Positions 1 to 7,450 of a stretch of DNA of 64,000 nucleotides are shown here, one piece after another. The notes beneath the pieces are model-generated. The model did not search any database. It was not told the DNA's origin and saw only the letters and a list, made by a program, of their open reading frames with translations. Within the stretch, counting starts at the first letter, position 1, and every line of letters starts with the position of its first letter. The DNA is from Moraxella pluranimalium (GTDB lineage Bacteria > Pseudomonadota > Gammaproteobacteria > Pseudomonadales > Moraxellaceae). The translations under genes were made by a program, and so were the position numbers. The stretch covers positions 1 to 64,000 of the forward strand of contig NZ_MUYU01000006.1 of NCBI RefSeq assembly GCF_002014825.1, written 5' to 3'.

Positions 1-93
1 TTGAAATCACAATGCAACATACAAAATGTAAAAAGCAAACAGTGATACTAAAATAAAATAACAGACTCATAACAGCGTTGTTAATCCTTTTAC

Positions 94-208
94 GCTGACG
101 ACAATAGCAAGATGGAACCACCTGATCCCTTCCCGAACTCAGAAGTGAAACGTCTTAGCGCCGATGGTAGTGTGGTTCGCCCATGTGAGAGTAGGTCATC
201 GTCAGCAC
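94..208 (+). rRNA. rrf: 5S ribosomal RNA
   Basis: Contains the conserved 5S core (ACCACCTGATCCCTTCCCGA, then AACTCAGAAGTGAAACG) with complementary ends (GCTGACGAC near the start, GTCATCGTCAGC near the end) that form helix I. The sequence closely resembles Acinetobacter/Moraxella 5S genes. The 93 bases before it should be the 23S-5S spacer of an rRNA operon that lies mostly outside the window. Ends are set by the helix I pairing and may be off by a few bases. Confidence 0.95.
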
Positions 209-219
209 CTTATTTGAAG

Positions 220-249
220 CCCCCGCCAAGAGATTGGTGGGGGTTTTAT
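220..249 (+). terminator. rRNA operon terminator
   Basis: A strong stem (CCCCCGCCA paired with TGGTGGGGG, loop AGAGAT) followed by a T-rich tail lies just after the 5S gene. This is a typical intrinsic terminator of an rRNA operon. Confidence 0.9.
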
Positions 250-302
250 TATGCAATTTTCGCTAACTTTGATATAATGCTTATCAATCGTGTTATGGTG
301 TG

Positions 303-836
303 ATGACGGTGCAAAAAGGCTTTACGCTCATTGAGATGCTTGTGGTGTTAGCGATTATCGCTGTGATGGCGATGGTGGCGATACCTGCTTATCATGCGAT
401 GATGCAGCGATTCGAGTCCCAAAGTAGCAAACGGCATATTGCCGAAGCGATTCGCCGTGCTAAGATTGAAGCCAATTTACACCAAAAAGACATCATTTTA
501 TGCCCTTATGGTGTCAATGAGCAGTGTGATAGACTGGGGCAGGTGGGTTTGCTGGTATTTGTTGATAAAAATAGCAATAACCGCTTGGATGATGCGGACA
601 TTGTTTCGATGAAACAGCCGCTTGATTTGCGCTACGGGTTATTGTCCATGCGGGTATCGCTTGGGCGGCACTATATCAAATTCATGAGCGACAATGCCAA
701 ACCGCGTGGACATATTGGCAATATTCGCTACTGCAACACCGAACAAAACAACAGTCTAAGCCATCTGACGACCATCAATATGCACGGTGTGGTTACAGCC
801 AAATCGGGTGATGTGGTGAGCATTGACTGTGGATAA
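303..836 (+). CDS. fimT: FimT/GspH-family type IV pilin-like protein
   Basis: Minor pseudopilin-like protein of about 177 aa. The N-terminus has a class III prepilin leader (short charged region, then Gly-Phe-Thr-Leu-Ile-Glu), giving the cleavage site after Gly, Phe at +1 and the conserved Glu at +5, followed by a 20-residue hydrophobic helix. The rest fits the GspH/FimT globular domain, with two late cysteine pairs. FimT homologues act in type IV pilus biogenesis or in DNA binding during natural transformation; which applies here is inferred only. A GTG at 300 directly precedes the ATG at 303, and the ATG is preferred. A -10-like TATAAT lies at 273-278. The gene stands alone after the rRNA operon, away from other pilus genes, as fimT genes often do. 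ComM, also linked to transformation, is encoded at 30688. Confidence 0.8.
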   Translation: MTVQKGFTLIEMLVVLAIIAVMAMVAIPAYHAMMQRFESQSSKRHIAEAIRRAKIEANLHQKDIILCPYGVNEQCDRLGQVGLLVFVDKNSNNRLDDADIVSMKQPLDLRYGLLSMRVSLGRHYIKFMSDNAKPRGHIGNIRYCNTEQNNSLSHLTTINMHGVVTAKSGDVVSIDCG

Positions 837-847
837 GAGATAAGATT

Positions 848-1924
848 ATGGCGGTAGATTTTTCAGAAACGCTAATTGTTGCGATTTCGGCAACGGCACT
901 ATTTGATTTGGCGGATAATGAAGCCAAATTAGCAGATTTTATTGCAACGGATAAAGACAGTGCCGCTCGCAATTTTCAAAATTACTTACAAAAACACGAA
1001 AACGAAATCCTGCAAAAAGGCTCGGGTTATCCGCTGATTGAAGCCTTGTTAAACCTGAATCAATTCCAAGAAAATCAAGATTATGAAGTTGAATCACCTT
1101 ATGTTGAAGTGGTGATTGTTTCCAAATCTTCGCCTGATATGGGTATTCAGGTGCTAAACTCCATCCGTGCTTATGGGCTTGGCATCACCCGCTCGGCATT
1201 TATCTCGGGTGATTCGGTAGCAAGTTATATCAAAGATTTTAATGTTGATTTATTCTTAACAACCAATCGTGAAGATGCACAAGCTGTCGTTGATGCTGGT
1301 GTCTGTGCTTGTGCGGTGCTTGATACGACGCCTGTCAAGGTGCATGAGCTAGATAGCGAACAGTTGCGCATTGCCTTTGATGGTGATGCGGTGCTGTTTG
1401 ATGATGCGGGTGAACTGGTGTTCCAACAAGAAGGTTTGCAGGCATTTCATCATCACGAAAGCACCAAAGCGGATTTACCGATTGGTAAAGGTCCGTATGC
1501 TGATTTTTTAATAAAACTATCAAAACTACAAGCCAAATTGCCCAACCAAAGCACCGATGCACCGCATAATCCCATTCGTATTGCGCTTGTGACCGCTCGC
1601 AATGCACCAGCGGATTTGCGTGCGATTAAGACCTTGCGTGAGTGGGGCGTGGTGGTGGATGTGGCGTTTTTCTTGGGTGGGCTTGATAAGACGGGCGTGC
1701 TCAAGACCTTTGCGCCGCACATTTTCTTTGATGATTCGATTAAGCATATCAATGCAGCTCGTTCGGTTGTGCCATCGGCATTGGTGCCGTATCATTCTGA
1801 ATCATTGCTAAATGGTTTTGGGCAAGCGACTCGTGCGACACATGACACATTGACCCGTGTCAAAGAGAGTAAAGCTACCAAAGAGCCAAAGTCTAGCCAT
1901 GCCAAAAAGAGCAAATCATCATGA
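848..1924 (+). CDS. 5'-nucleotidase (NT5C1 family)
   Basis: A 358-aa protein of the cytosolic 5'-nucleotidase family (Pfam 5'-nucleotidase, NT5C1A-like), which dephosphorylates nucleoside monophosphates. The family is recognised from its N-terminal block (LIVAISATALFDL), the GYPLIEALLNLN segment at about 56-67, the SPDMGIQVLNSIRAYGLGITR segment near 96, the DGDAVLFDDAGE motif near 178, and the late FFDDSIKHI motif. These contain the aspartates expected of a HAD-type active site. The C-terminus is lysine- and serine-rich and low in complexity. It starts 11 bp after the pseudopilin gene. Its stop overlaps the ATG of a mini-ORF by ATGA. Confidence 0.85.
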   Translation: MAVDFSETLIVAISATALFDLADNEAKLADFIATDKDSAARNFQNYLQKHENEILQKGSGYPLIEALLNLNQFQENQDYEVESPYVEVVIVSKSSPDMGIQVLNSIRAYGLGITRSAFISGDSVASYIKDFNVDLFLTTNREDAQAVVDAGVCACAVLDTTPVKVHELDSEQLRIAFDGDAVLFDDAGELVFQQEGLQAFHHHESTKADLPIGKGPYADFLIKLSKLQAKLPNQSTDAPHNPIRIALVTARNAPADLRAIKTLREWGVVVDVAFFLGGLDKTGVLKTFAPHIFFDDSIKHINAARSVVPSALVPYHSESLLNGFGQATRATHDTLTRVKESKATKEPKSSHAKKSKSS

Positions 1925-2034
1925 AGACAGCATTAAAAGTTGCCATTGTATTGGCTTTGGTGTTATTGCCAAGACGCAGTAGCAAAACACCACAAGCCAA
2001 AGCCACACGGCATGACAGCCAAATAGCGAATTGA
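1921..2034 (+). CDS. possible 37-aa mini-protein with one membrane segment
   Basis: A small ORF whose ATG overlaps the stop of the 5'-nucleotidase gene (ATGA) and which runs into the start region of tatD. The product begins MKTALKVAIVLALVLLP, a short hydrophobic helix or signal-like segment, followed by a basic, polar tail (two Arg after the helix, then Lys, Thr and Gln). The overlap would allow translational coupling. No family is recognised. It could be a real micro-protein, the remnant of a longer secreted protein, or chance; the codons after the helix look no more coding-like than background. Confidence 0.35.
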   Translation: MKTALKVAIVLALVLLPRRSSKTPQAKATRHDSQIAN

Positions 2035-2042
2035 ACACAACC

Positions 2043-2894
2043 ATGATTCCCAAGTTGATTGATACGCACACGCATTTTGATGTGCCTGAATATGACGACA
2101 CTCGTGTCCAGATGGCAAATCGTGCTCATCAGCATGGCGTGCGTCATTTGATTTTGATTGGATTTCTTGCCAAATATTTTGGGCAGATGGCAGCTGCCAA
2201 TGAGCAAATCAATGGATTGGATGGTGCGCCAAAGTCGCATTTGGCATCTGGCTTGCATCCTTTATATATCCAAGAGCAACAGCATCAAGATTTAGAGATT
2301 CTTGAAGAATTTATAAAAAATCATAAGCCCATCGCCATCGCTGAAATTGGTTTGGATACTTATCCAAGTGAATTAAAAGAGCCAAAAATCTTTGCCAAAC
2401 AAGAGCTATTTTTTGTTGAACAGATAAAGCTTGCCAAGGCGTATGAGCTGCCGATTTTATTGCACATTCGCAAAAATCATGCCGATGTCCTACGCCTGCT
2501 TGAGCGGTATCGCTATGATGCACATGAGCGTGGCGGTATTGCACACAGCTTTAGCGGTGGCGAACAAGAAGCCTTAGCCTTTGTCAAACGGGGCTTTAAG
2601 CTTGGTATCACGGGACAAATTACCAACCCTAATGCCAAAAAACTGCGTCGTGCGGTGATGGCGGTGTTTGCCAAATATGGGGCGGATGCTTTTGTGATTG
2701 AAACTGATTGTCCTGATATGATGCCGCTGCCGTGTCAGCACTTGGGGCAGTTCAATGAGCCTGCCAATTTGCCCTATGTGCTTGATGAGTTATCAAGTCT
2801 ATTTAATATTGCTAAAGATGAATTGGCACGCACTTTGTGGGATAATAGTTGCCAAGCTTTACAAGTTGATTGGAAATATCATGACCCAAATTGA
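2043..2894 (+). CDS. TatD-family metal-dependent hydrolase
   Basis: TatD-type DNase/hydrolase of about 283 aa. Metal ligands are visible in order: the HxH pair in LIDTHTHFD near the N-terminus, the Glu in AIAEIGLD, the His in LLHIRKN, the His in IAHSFSGG and the Asp in VIETDCPDMMP. The ATG at 2043 puts the HxH motif about 9 residues in, as usual for the family; an in-frame TTG at 2031 is possible but unlikely. No good ribosome-binding site is seen, so coupling with the upstream mini-ORF is plausible. The 3' end overlaps tcdA by 14 bp, so the two are probably co-transcribed. Confidence 0.9.
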   Translation: MIPKLIDTHTHFDVPEYDDTRVQMANRAHQHGVRHLILIGFLAKYFGQMAAANEQINGLDGAPKSHLASGLHPLYIQEQQHQDLEILEEFIKNHKPIAIAEIGLDTYPSELKEPKIFAKQELFFVEQIKLAKAYELPILLHIRKNHADVLRLLERYRYDAHERGGIAHSFSGGEQEALAFVKRGFKLGITGQITNPNAKKLRRAVMAVFAKYGADAFVIETDCPDMMPLPCQHLGQFNEPANLPYVLDELSSLFNIAKDELARTLWDNSCQALQVDWKYHDPN

Positions 2895-3654
2895 TGATTA
2901 TGAACGCCGATTTACCGGTGTACGGACGCTGTATGGCGATGCGTTTGACAAATTTACCAATGCCATTGTCTATGTCATCGGCGTCGGTGGTGTCGGTTCG
3001 TGGGCGGCTGAGAGTCTTGCACGCACAGCGATTGGCAAAATCGTGCTTGTGGATATGGATGTGCTGGTGGCCAGTAATATCAATCGCCAGCTGCCTGCAC
3101 TGACTGACACCATTGGTGAGAGTAAGATTGATGTGATGGCAGATCGCATCCGTGGGATTAATCCAAAGATTGAGCTTGAGCTGATTGATGACTTTTTGAC
3201 ACCTGAAAATGTGGCATCGATTTTGCCAAACAAGACACAAGCACAAGCTTTGGTAGCTGATGGTAGGCAGGTGGTTGTGCTTGATTGTGTTGACGATATG
3301 GCAGCGAAATTTGCCATCGCCATGCATTGCCGATACCACAAAATCCCATGTATCGTCTCAGGTGGTGCAGGGGCGAAATTTGACCCAACACGGCTGAAAG
3401 TCGCTGATTTGCGTGATGTTACCCAAGATCCACTACTTGCCAGACTGCGTGCCAAACTGCGTGAAAAAGGCATCGCCAAAGGGGGTAAGACCAAATTTGG
3501 GCTAAAATGCGTCTATTCGGATGAGCAGCCGACGGTGAATAAGTCTTGCCAAGCAGGACTTAACTGCGGTGGCTATGGCTCGGCGGTGGTGATGACAGCG
3601 ACGGCAGGAATGGTGATGGCAAGTACGGCACTACAGATGATTGCTAAGAAATAA
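2881..3654 (+). CDS. tcdA: tRNA threonylcarbamoyladenosine dehydratase TcdA
   Basis: ThiF/MoeB-type adenylating enzyme of 257 aa that cyclises N6-threonylcarbamoyladenosine at tRNA position 37 to ct6A. It has the N-terminal YERRFTGVRTLYG segment typical of TcdA/CsdL, the nucleotide-binding GVGGVGSWAAESLAR near 30-45, the Asn-Arg-Gln segment after the second Rossmann strand, the LDCVDDMAAKF segment and the GGAGAKFDPT segment. The start at 2881 inside the end of tatD matches the family N-terminus; the open frame runs further upstream to 2755, but that part overlaps tatD and is not conserved. A strong shared terminator follows. Confidence 0.92.
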   Translation: MTQIDDYERRFTGVRTLYGDAFDKFTNAIVYVIGVGGVGSWAAESLARTAIGKIVLVDMDVLVASNINRQLPALTDTIGESKIDVMADRIRGINPKIELELIDDFLTPENVASILPNKTQAQALVADGRQVVVLDCVDDMAAKFAIAMHCRYHKIPCIVSGGAGAKFDPTRLKVADLRDVTQDPLLARLRAKLREKGIAKGGKTKFGLKCVYSDEQPTVNKSCQAGLNCGGYGSAVVMTATAGMVMASTALQMIAKK

Positions 3655-3692
3655 AAAAATTGGGCGTATCATCGGATACACCCAATTTTTTT
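3653..3692. terminator. bidirectional terminator between tcdA and dapD
   Basis: Long inverted repeat: AAAAAATTGGGCGTATC, loop ATCG, then GATACACCCAATTTTTTT. It has A-runs on one side and T-runs on the other, between convergent genes, so it should stop transcription both ways. Confidence 0.9.
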
Positions 3693-3707
3693 TATGCAGA
3701 TGAATGA

Positions 3708-4529
3708 TTATTCAGCACGCAATAGGTCGTTTAGACTTGTTTTGGCACGAGTTTGTGCATCGACTTTTTTGACGATGATGGCAGCGTATAGGCTGTATTT
3801 ACCATCTGCTGATGGTAGGCTGCCTGGTACGACGACAGAGCCTGCTGGTACACGACCATAGTGGATTTCGCCAGTTTCACGATCGTAGATACGAGTTGAT
3901 TGACCGATATATACGCCCATTGAGATGACTGAGCCTTCTTCGACGATGACGCCTTCGACGATTTCAGAGCGAGCACCGATAAAGCAGTTGTCTTCGATGA
4001 TGGTTGGGTTGGCTTGTAGCGGCTCAAGTACGCCACCGATGCCGACACCGCCTGATAGGTGGACATTTTTACCGATTTGAGCGCATGAGCCGACAGTCGC
4101 CCAAGTATCAACCATCGTACCTTCATCGACATATGCGCCGATATTGACATAGGATGGCATTAGTACGACATTTTTGGCTTGATAGCTGCCGCGACGAGCG
4201 ACCGCAGGTGGGACGACACGCACGCCAGCTGCTTTAAAATCTTCTTCGCTCCAGTTGGCGTGTTTGGTAGCAACTTTATCAAAAAATTGCAAATCGCCTG
4301 ATTGCATTGGGGCGTTGTCATTGAGTTTGAACGATAGTAGTACAGCTTTTTTTAGCCATTGATGTACGACCCATTCACCGTCGATTTTTTCGGCGACGCG
4401 GTATGAGCCATTATCAAGACCTTCGATGGCTTGTTCAACAGCATCACGAATCTCGGCTGATACGGTTTCGGCGGTGAAATTGGCACGGTCTTCGAACGCT
4501 TGTTCGATGATGGCGGCTAGATTTGACAT
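3708..4529 (-). CDS. dapD: 2,3,4,5-tetrahydropyridine-2,6-dicarboxylate N-succinyltransferase
   Basis: Lysine/diaminopimelate pathway enzyme of 273 aa that transfers succinyl from succinyl-CoA to tetrahydrodipicolinate. The N-terminal helical domain is followed by hexapeptide (left-handed beta-helix) repeats from about residue 105 to 220, including [56 protein letters not shown] and [14 protein letters not shown]. Length and order match E. coli DapD. It is last in a minus-strand run lipA, hydrolase, dapD, with only 9 bp between it and the hydrolase, so the three probably form an operon. Confidence 0.95.
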   Translation of the reverse strand: MSNLAAIIEQAFEDRANFTAETVSAEIRDAVEQAIEGLDNGSYRVAEKIDGEWVVHQWLKKAVLLSFKLNDNAPMQSGDLQFFDKVATKHANWSEEDFKAAGVRVVPPAVARRGSYQAKNVVLMPSYVNIGAYVDEGTMVDTWATVGSCAQIGKNVHLSGGVGIGGVLEPLQANPTIIEDNCFIGARSEIVEGVIVEEGSVISMGVYIGQSTRIYDRETGEIHYGRVPAGSVVVPGSLPSADGKYSLYAAIIVKKVDAQTRAKTSLNDLLRAE

Positions 4530-4538
4530 AAAATTTCC

Positions 4539-5483
4539 TTAAGGTTGGTGAAGTGAATGGGTGTTAAGCTGGTCTTTGAGCCAGCACAAAATATCTTGGT
4601 GTACCCGCTGATAATCACGCTCATGCAGTGGCTCATGACGCATATTCGGGTATAGATGCACTCGCACATTGTGTCGGTTGGCACGGATGAGCGCTTGCTG
4701 CAGCTGTCTGATATCAGTGCCTAGATTGCCGACGGGATCGTCTTTGCCGCTGACTAGGAGTATGGGATAATGGGCATCCATCATCTGATACCAGTCGCTT
4801 TGGCAGGCACGGGCGATGAGTGCTTGCAAGGTGACAAAGCCATTATTGGTAAAACAAAATCCGCATAAAGGGTCGGCTTCAAAGGTCTTAACGGCATCGA
4901 TATTCTCGCTAAGCCATGCAAATGGTGATGCGCTGATTGGTGATCGCAGCTGATTAAGCAGGTATTGATTGAGTAGATAGCCCATGCGTTCGTTAATTTG
5001 CTTGGGGGCAAGGCGATTCATTAGGCTTAATGCACCTAGGCTAAGCTGATTGATCAGTCCAAAGCGATTGCCCGTACCCATCAAAATCACGCCATCAAAG
5101 CTTGTGGCATGATGCACAAGCACTGTACGCACGATGAACGAACCCATCGAATGACCCATGATAAAGTGTGGCACGGTGGGTGCTTTTTCTTTTAGCTTGT
5201 CTGCCATGATGATAACATCTTTGCACAAAGTCTGCACGGGGTGTTTTTCGTCAAAAAACCCAAGCTCGTATTTGTCCTTGACCGTCTGTCCATGCCCAAG
5301 TTGATCATAAGTCGCAACAAGAATGCCATGCTCGGCAAGGAATTTGGCAAAGGCATCGTAGCGACCGCTATGCTCACTCATGCCATGCACGATGAGTAGG
5401 GTTGCTTGTACATCGCCTGTCGGCTCATAGAACCGATGGTGTAGGCGATGGACTTGGTTGGATGATAAAATCACACTTTGCAT
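4539..5483 (-). CDS. alpha/beta hydrolase, monoacylglycerol lipase type
   Basis: A 314-aa serine hydrolase of the Hydrolase_4/lysophospholipase group. The sequence shows LLIVHGMSEHSGRY (oxyanion region), a YDQLGHGQT motif, the nucleophile elbow in FIMGHSMGSFI, the acid in LLVSGKDDPVG and the catalytic His in NMRHEPLHE near the C-terminus. No signal peptide is seen, so it is probably cytoplasmic. Substrate is not known. It lies between lipA and dapD with gaps of 26 and 9 bp and is likely expressed with them, though no pathway link is obvious. Confidence 0.85.
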   Translation of the reverse strand: MQSVILSSNQVHRLHHRFYEPTGDVQATLLIVHGMSEHSGRYDAFAKFLAEHGILVATYDQLGHGQTVKDKYELGFFDEKHPVQTLCKDVIIMADKLKEKAPTVPHFIMGHSMGSFIVRTVLVHHATSFDGVILMGTGNRFGLINQLSLGALSLMNRLAPKQINERMGYLLNQYLLNQLRSPISASPFAWLSENIDAVKTFEADPLCGFCFTNNGFVTLQALIARACQSDWYQMMDAHYPILLVSGKDDPVGNLGTDIRQLQQALIRANRHNVRVHLYPNMRHEPLHERDYQRVHQDILCWLKDQLNTHSLHQP

Positions 5484-5509
5484 GAGTCACCTGCGATGCT
5501 ATTTGTGAA

Positions 5510-6547
5510 TTAACAGCCTGTTTTGCCTTCGGCTGCCAATGCCTTGGCACTACGCACAGGCGGTGGGCAGTCTTCGCCATAGTATTGGCGATCGGCAAAG
5601 TAGCTTGAGCGTACCATTGGGTTTGCCCAAATGTTAAAAAAGCCTAATTTTTTGCCGTATTCGGTATAGCGTGCGAACTCATCAGGGTGTACATAGCGAT
5701 CGACTGGCGCATGGTTTTTGCTTGGTGCCAGGTACTGACCGATGGTGACGATATCGACATCATGGGCTTTTAGGTCGTCCAGCAGTGCATAGACTTCTTC
5801 TTCGGTCTCGCCAAGTCCCACCATAAAGCCGCACTTGGTTGCCACATCAGGACGGCGTGCTTTATAGTCTTTTAGTAAATTCAATGAGTGCTGATAGTCT
5901 GAACCTGGACGAAATGCCTTATATAGGCGTGGCACAGTTTCGATGTTGTGGTTGAAGACATCGGGCGCTGTCTCGGTCAATAGGTCCAGTGCGATGGCTT
6001 CACGACCACGAAAATCAGGCACAAGAATCTCAATCAAGCAATTTGGACTAAGTTTCTTGGATTCGGTGATGACTTCAACAAAATGACCAGCACCGCCATC
6101 TTTTAGGTCATCACGATCGACTGAAGTGATGACGGCGTATTTTAGCCCAAGACCCAAGATGGTCTCGGCAGTATGGCGTGGCTCATCTTTATCCAGTGGA
6201 TTTGGTCTGCCGTGTGCCACTTCACAAAACGGACAACGGCGTGTGCAGATATCCCCCATGATCATAAAGGTCGCTGTACCATCACCAAAGCACTGCGGTA
6301 GGTTCGGGCAGGCGGCTTCTTCGCAGACGGTGTAGAGCTTTTGTTTGCGAAGCGTGGCTTTGATGCGATCAACTTCGGCAGGGCTTGAGAGCTTGACACG
6401 AATCCAGTCAGGTTTTTTTGGTGTTTCGACCGTTGGAATGACTTTGATGGGAATGCGAGCAACTTTATCATAGCCACGCAATTTTTCGCCTTGGACGGCT
6501 TTTTTTGGGGCGGGCTTGGCTTCTGGGGTAAAGGTTTGGACAGTCAT
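5510..6547 (-). CDS. lipA: lipoyl synthase
   Basis: Radical-SAM enzyme of 345 aa that inserts two sulfurs into protein-bound octanoyl groups. Both iron-sulfur sites are present: the auxiliary cluster motif [12 protein letters not shown] near residue 75, and the radical-SAM motif CTRRCPFC near residue 102. The C-terminal RSSY motif that holds the auxiliary cluster is at the expected place ([11 protein letters not shown]). Length is normal. It is first in the lipA-hydrolase-dapD run. A TATAAT-like -10 on the minus strand lies at 6633-6638, about 90 bp upstream. No lipB is nearby. Confidence 0.96.
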   Translation of the reverse strand: MTVQTFTPEAKPAPKKAVQGEKLRGYDKVARIPIKVIPTVETPKKPDWIRVKLSSPAEVDRIKATLRKQKLYTVCEEAACPNLPQCFGDGTATFMIMGDICTRRCPFCEVAHGRPNPLDKDEPRHTAETILGLGLKYAVITSVDRDDLKDGGAGHFVEVITESKKLSPNCLIEILVPDFRGREAIALDLLTETAPDVFNHNIETVPRLYKAFRPGSDYQHSLNLLKDYKARRPDVATKCGFMVGLGETEEEVYALLDDLKAHDVDIVTIGQYLAPSKNHAPVDRYVHPDEFARYTEYGKKLGFFNIWANPMVRSSYFADRQYYGEDCPPPVRSAKALAAEGKTGC

Positions 6548-6818
6548 GGCTTATCCTAATGGTATGATAGCTAATTTGATAGAGGGTGTTGCGATAAATA
6601 GTTTATAAAAATTATCGTGTAAAAATCGCCTTATTATACGCCAAAATGCCAAAAATAACACGCACAAATTGGCATTGTCTGTATCTCGGGGCGAATGTCA
6701 AAAATACAATCAGTGTGAAATAAAATGTCTGGCTGATTTGAGTGGATTCATAGGATTGATAATCATTTATATTTATAATATACTAAGTTGTATAAAAATC
6801 AATCAAGGTGGCGATGTT

Positions 6819-7199
6819 ATGCAAGCATTGGTGGATGCGTTGATCTTTGTGGCAGTACCCACGGTATTTATGTTGTCTGTCCGATGGATGCCATGAATAC
6901 AAAAGATTTGGATAAAAAACGGCAAATGGCGCACTTGGCGATTTATGCCGATAATTATGTCATTGATTATTATCCAAAATATCATCACAAAGGCGTTTGG
7001 TCAGCCAATCACGGCTTGGCTGATAACACAAGGCGTGAGCTTTGGGGCAGCATATGCCGTCTATACACTACTTGTGGTGGTGGCTGTGATGTTGAGTCAA
7101 AATACTTCTAAAACTTCTCAAACAACTCCAAAATGGCTGGGTGTTGGCATTAATGTGGTGCTATGTGTGTTGATGCTATCAATGCCATTTTGGGCGTGA
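6819..7199 (+). pseudogene. small membrane protein gene interrupted by an in-frame TGA
   Basis: A good ribosome-binding site (AAGGTGG, 6805-6811) precedes the ATG at 6819. The frame encodes MQALVDALIFVAVPTVFMLS, then stops at TGA 6894-6896. The same frame continues without another stop to 7199 and encodes two further hydrophobic segments (FGAAYAVYTLLVVVAVML and GVGINVVLCVLMLSMPFWA) separated by a polar loop. Read as one unit of 127 codons it looks like a three- or four-helix membrane protein with one nonsense codon. Alternatives: two separate ORFs (6819-6896 and 6945-7199), or a base error. No family is recognised. Confidence 0.5.
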
Positions 7200-7299
7200 T
7201 AGTATGCAGAAAATGTATAAATATTTACATTCATTCAACATATTTTGATAACTTTTATCATCATTTACAAAATAAATGTTGATTATGGCATCAGATTTT

Positions 7300-7328
7300 T
7301 TGAATTTATGTTAATTTTCCGTTATTAT
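7300..7328 (+). promoter_or_regulatory. acnB promoter
   Basis: TTGAAT at 7300-7305 and TATTAT at 7323-7328 are separated by exactly 17 bp, a good sigma70 promoter. The predicted transcription start is near 7335. This rules out the GTG at 7334 as a start and leaves a leader of about 115 nt before acnB. Confidence 0.6.
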
Positions 7329-7334
7329 TAGAAG

Positions 7335-7450
7335 TGGAAACGCAACAGGAAAAAATTGTTGTGCCATACAGCGTCTCTAGGCACTTGGGGTTGACACAAG
7401 GCGTGCCACTCAAGCACCGATGGGGACGGTTTTTAAATGAGGAAGCGATT
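7335..7450 (+). promoter_or_regulatory. structured 5' leader of acnB
   Basis: This stretch is clearly more GC-rich than the AT-rich DNA before it and contains short elements that can pair in alternative ways: GTGCC at 7361-7365, GGCAC at 7380-7384, GTGCC at 7403-7407 and GCAC at 7414-7417, plus CTTG/CAAG arms around 7384-7400. It ends in a ribosome-binding site (GAGGAAG) seven or so bases before the ATG at 7451. A regulatory role is inferred, not shown. Confidence 0.35.

Noticed and set aside
112..303. Open frame across the 5S gene
   Set aside because: It overlaps the 5S rRNA and its terminator and has no coding features.
2970..3494. 174-codon open frame on the minus strand opposite tcdA
   Set aside because: Lies wholly within a well-supported gene and its product (Ser/Arg/Ala-rich) looks like an antisense reading.
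7334..7450. N-terminal extension of AcnB from a GTG
   Set aside because: The predicted transcription start is at about 7335 and AcnB proteins begin at the ATG at 7451.
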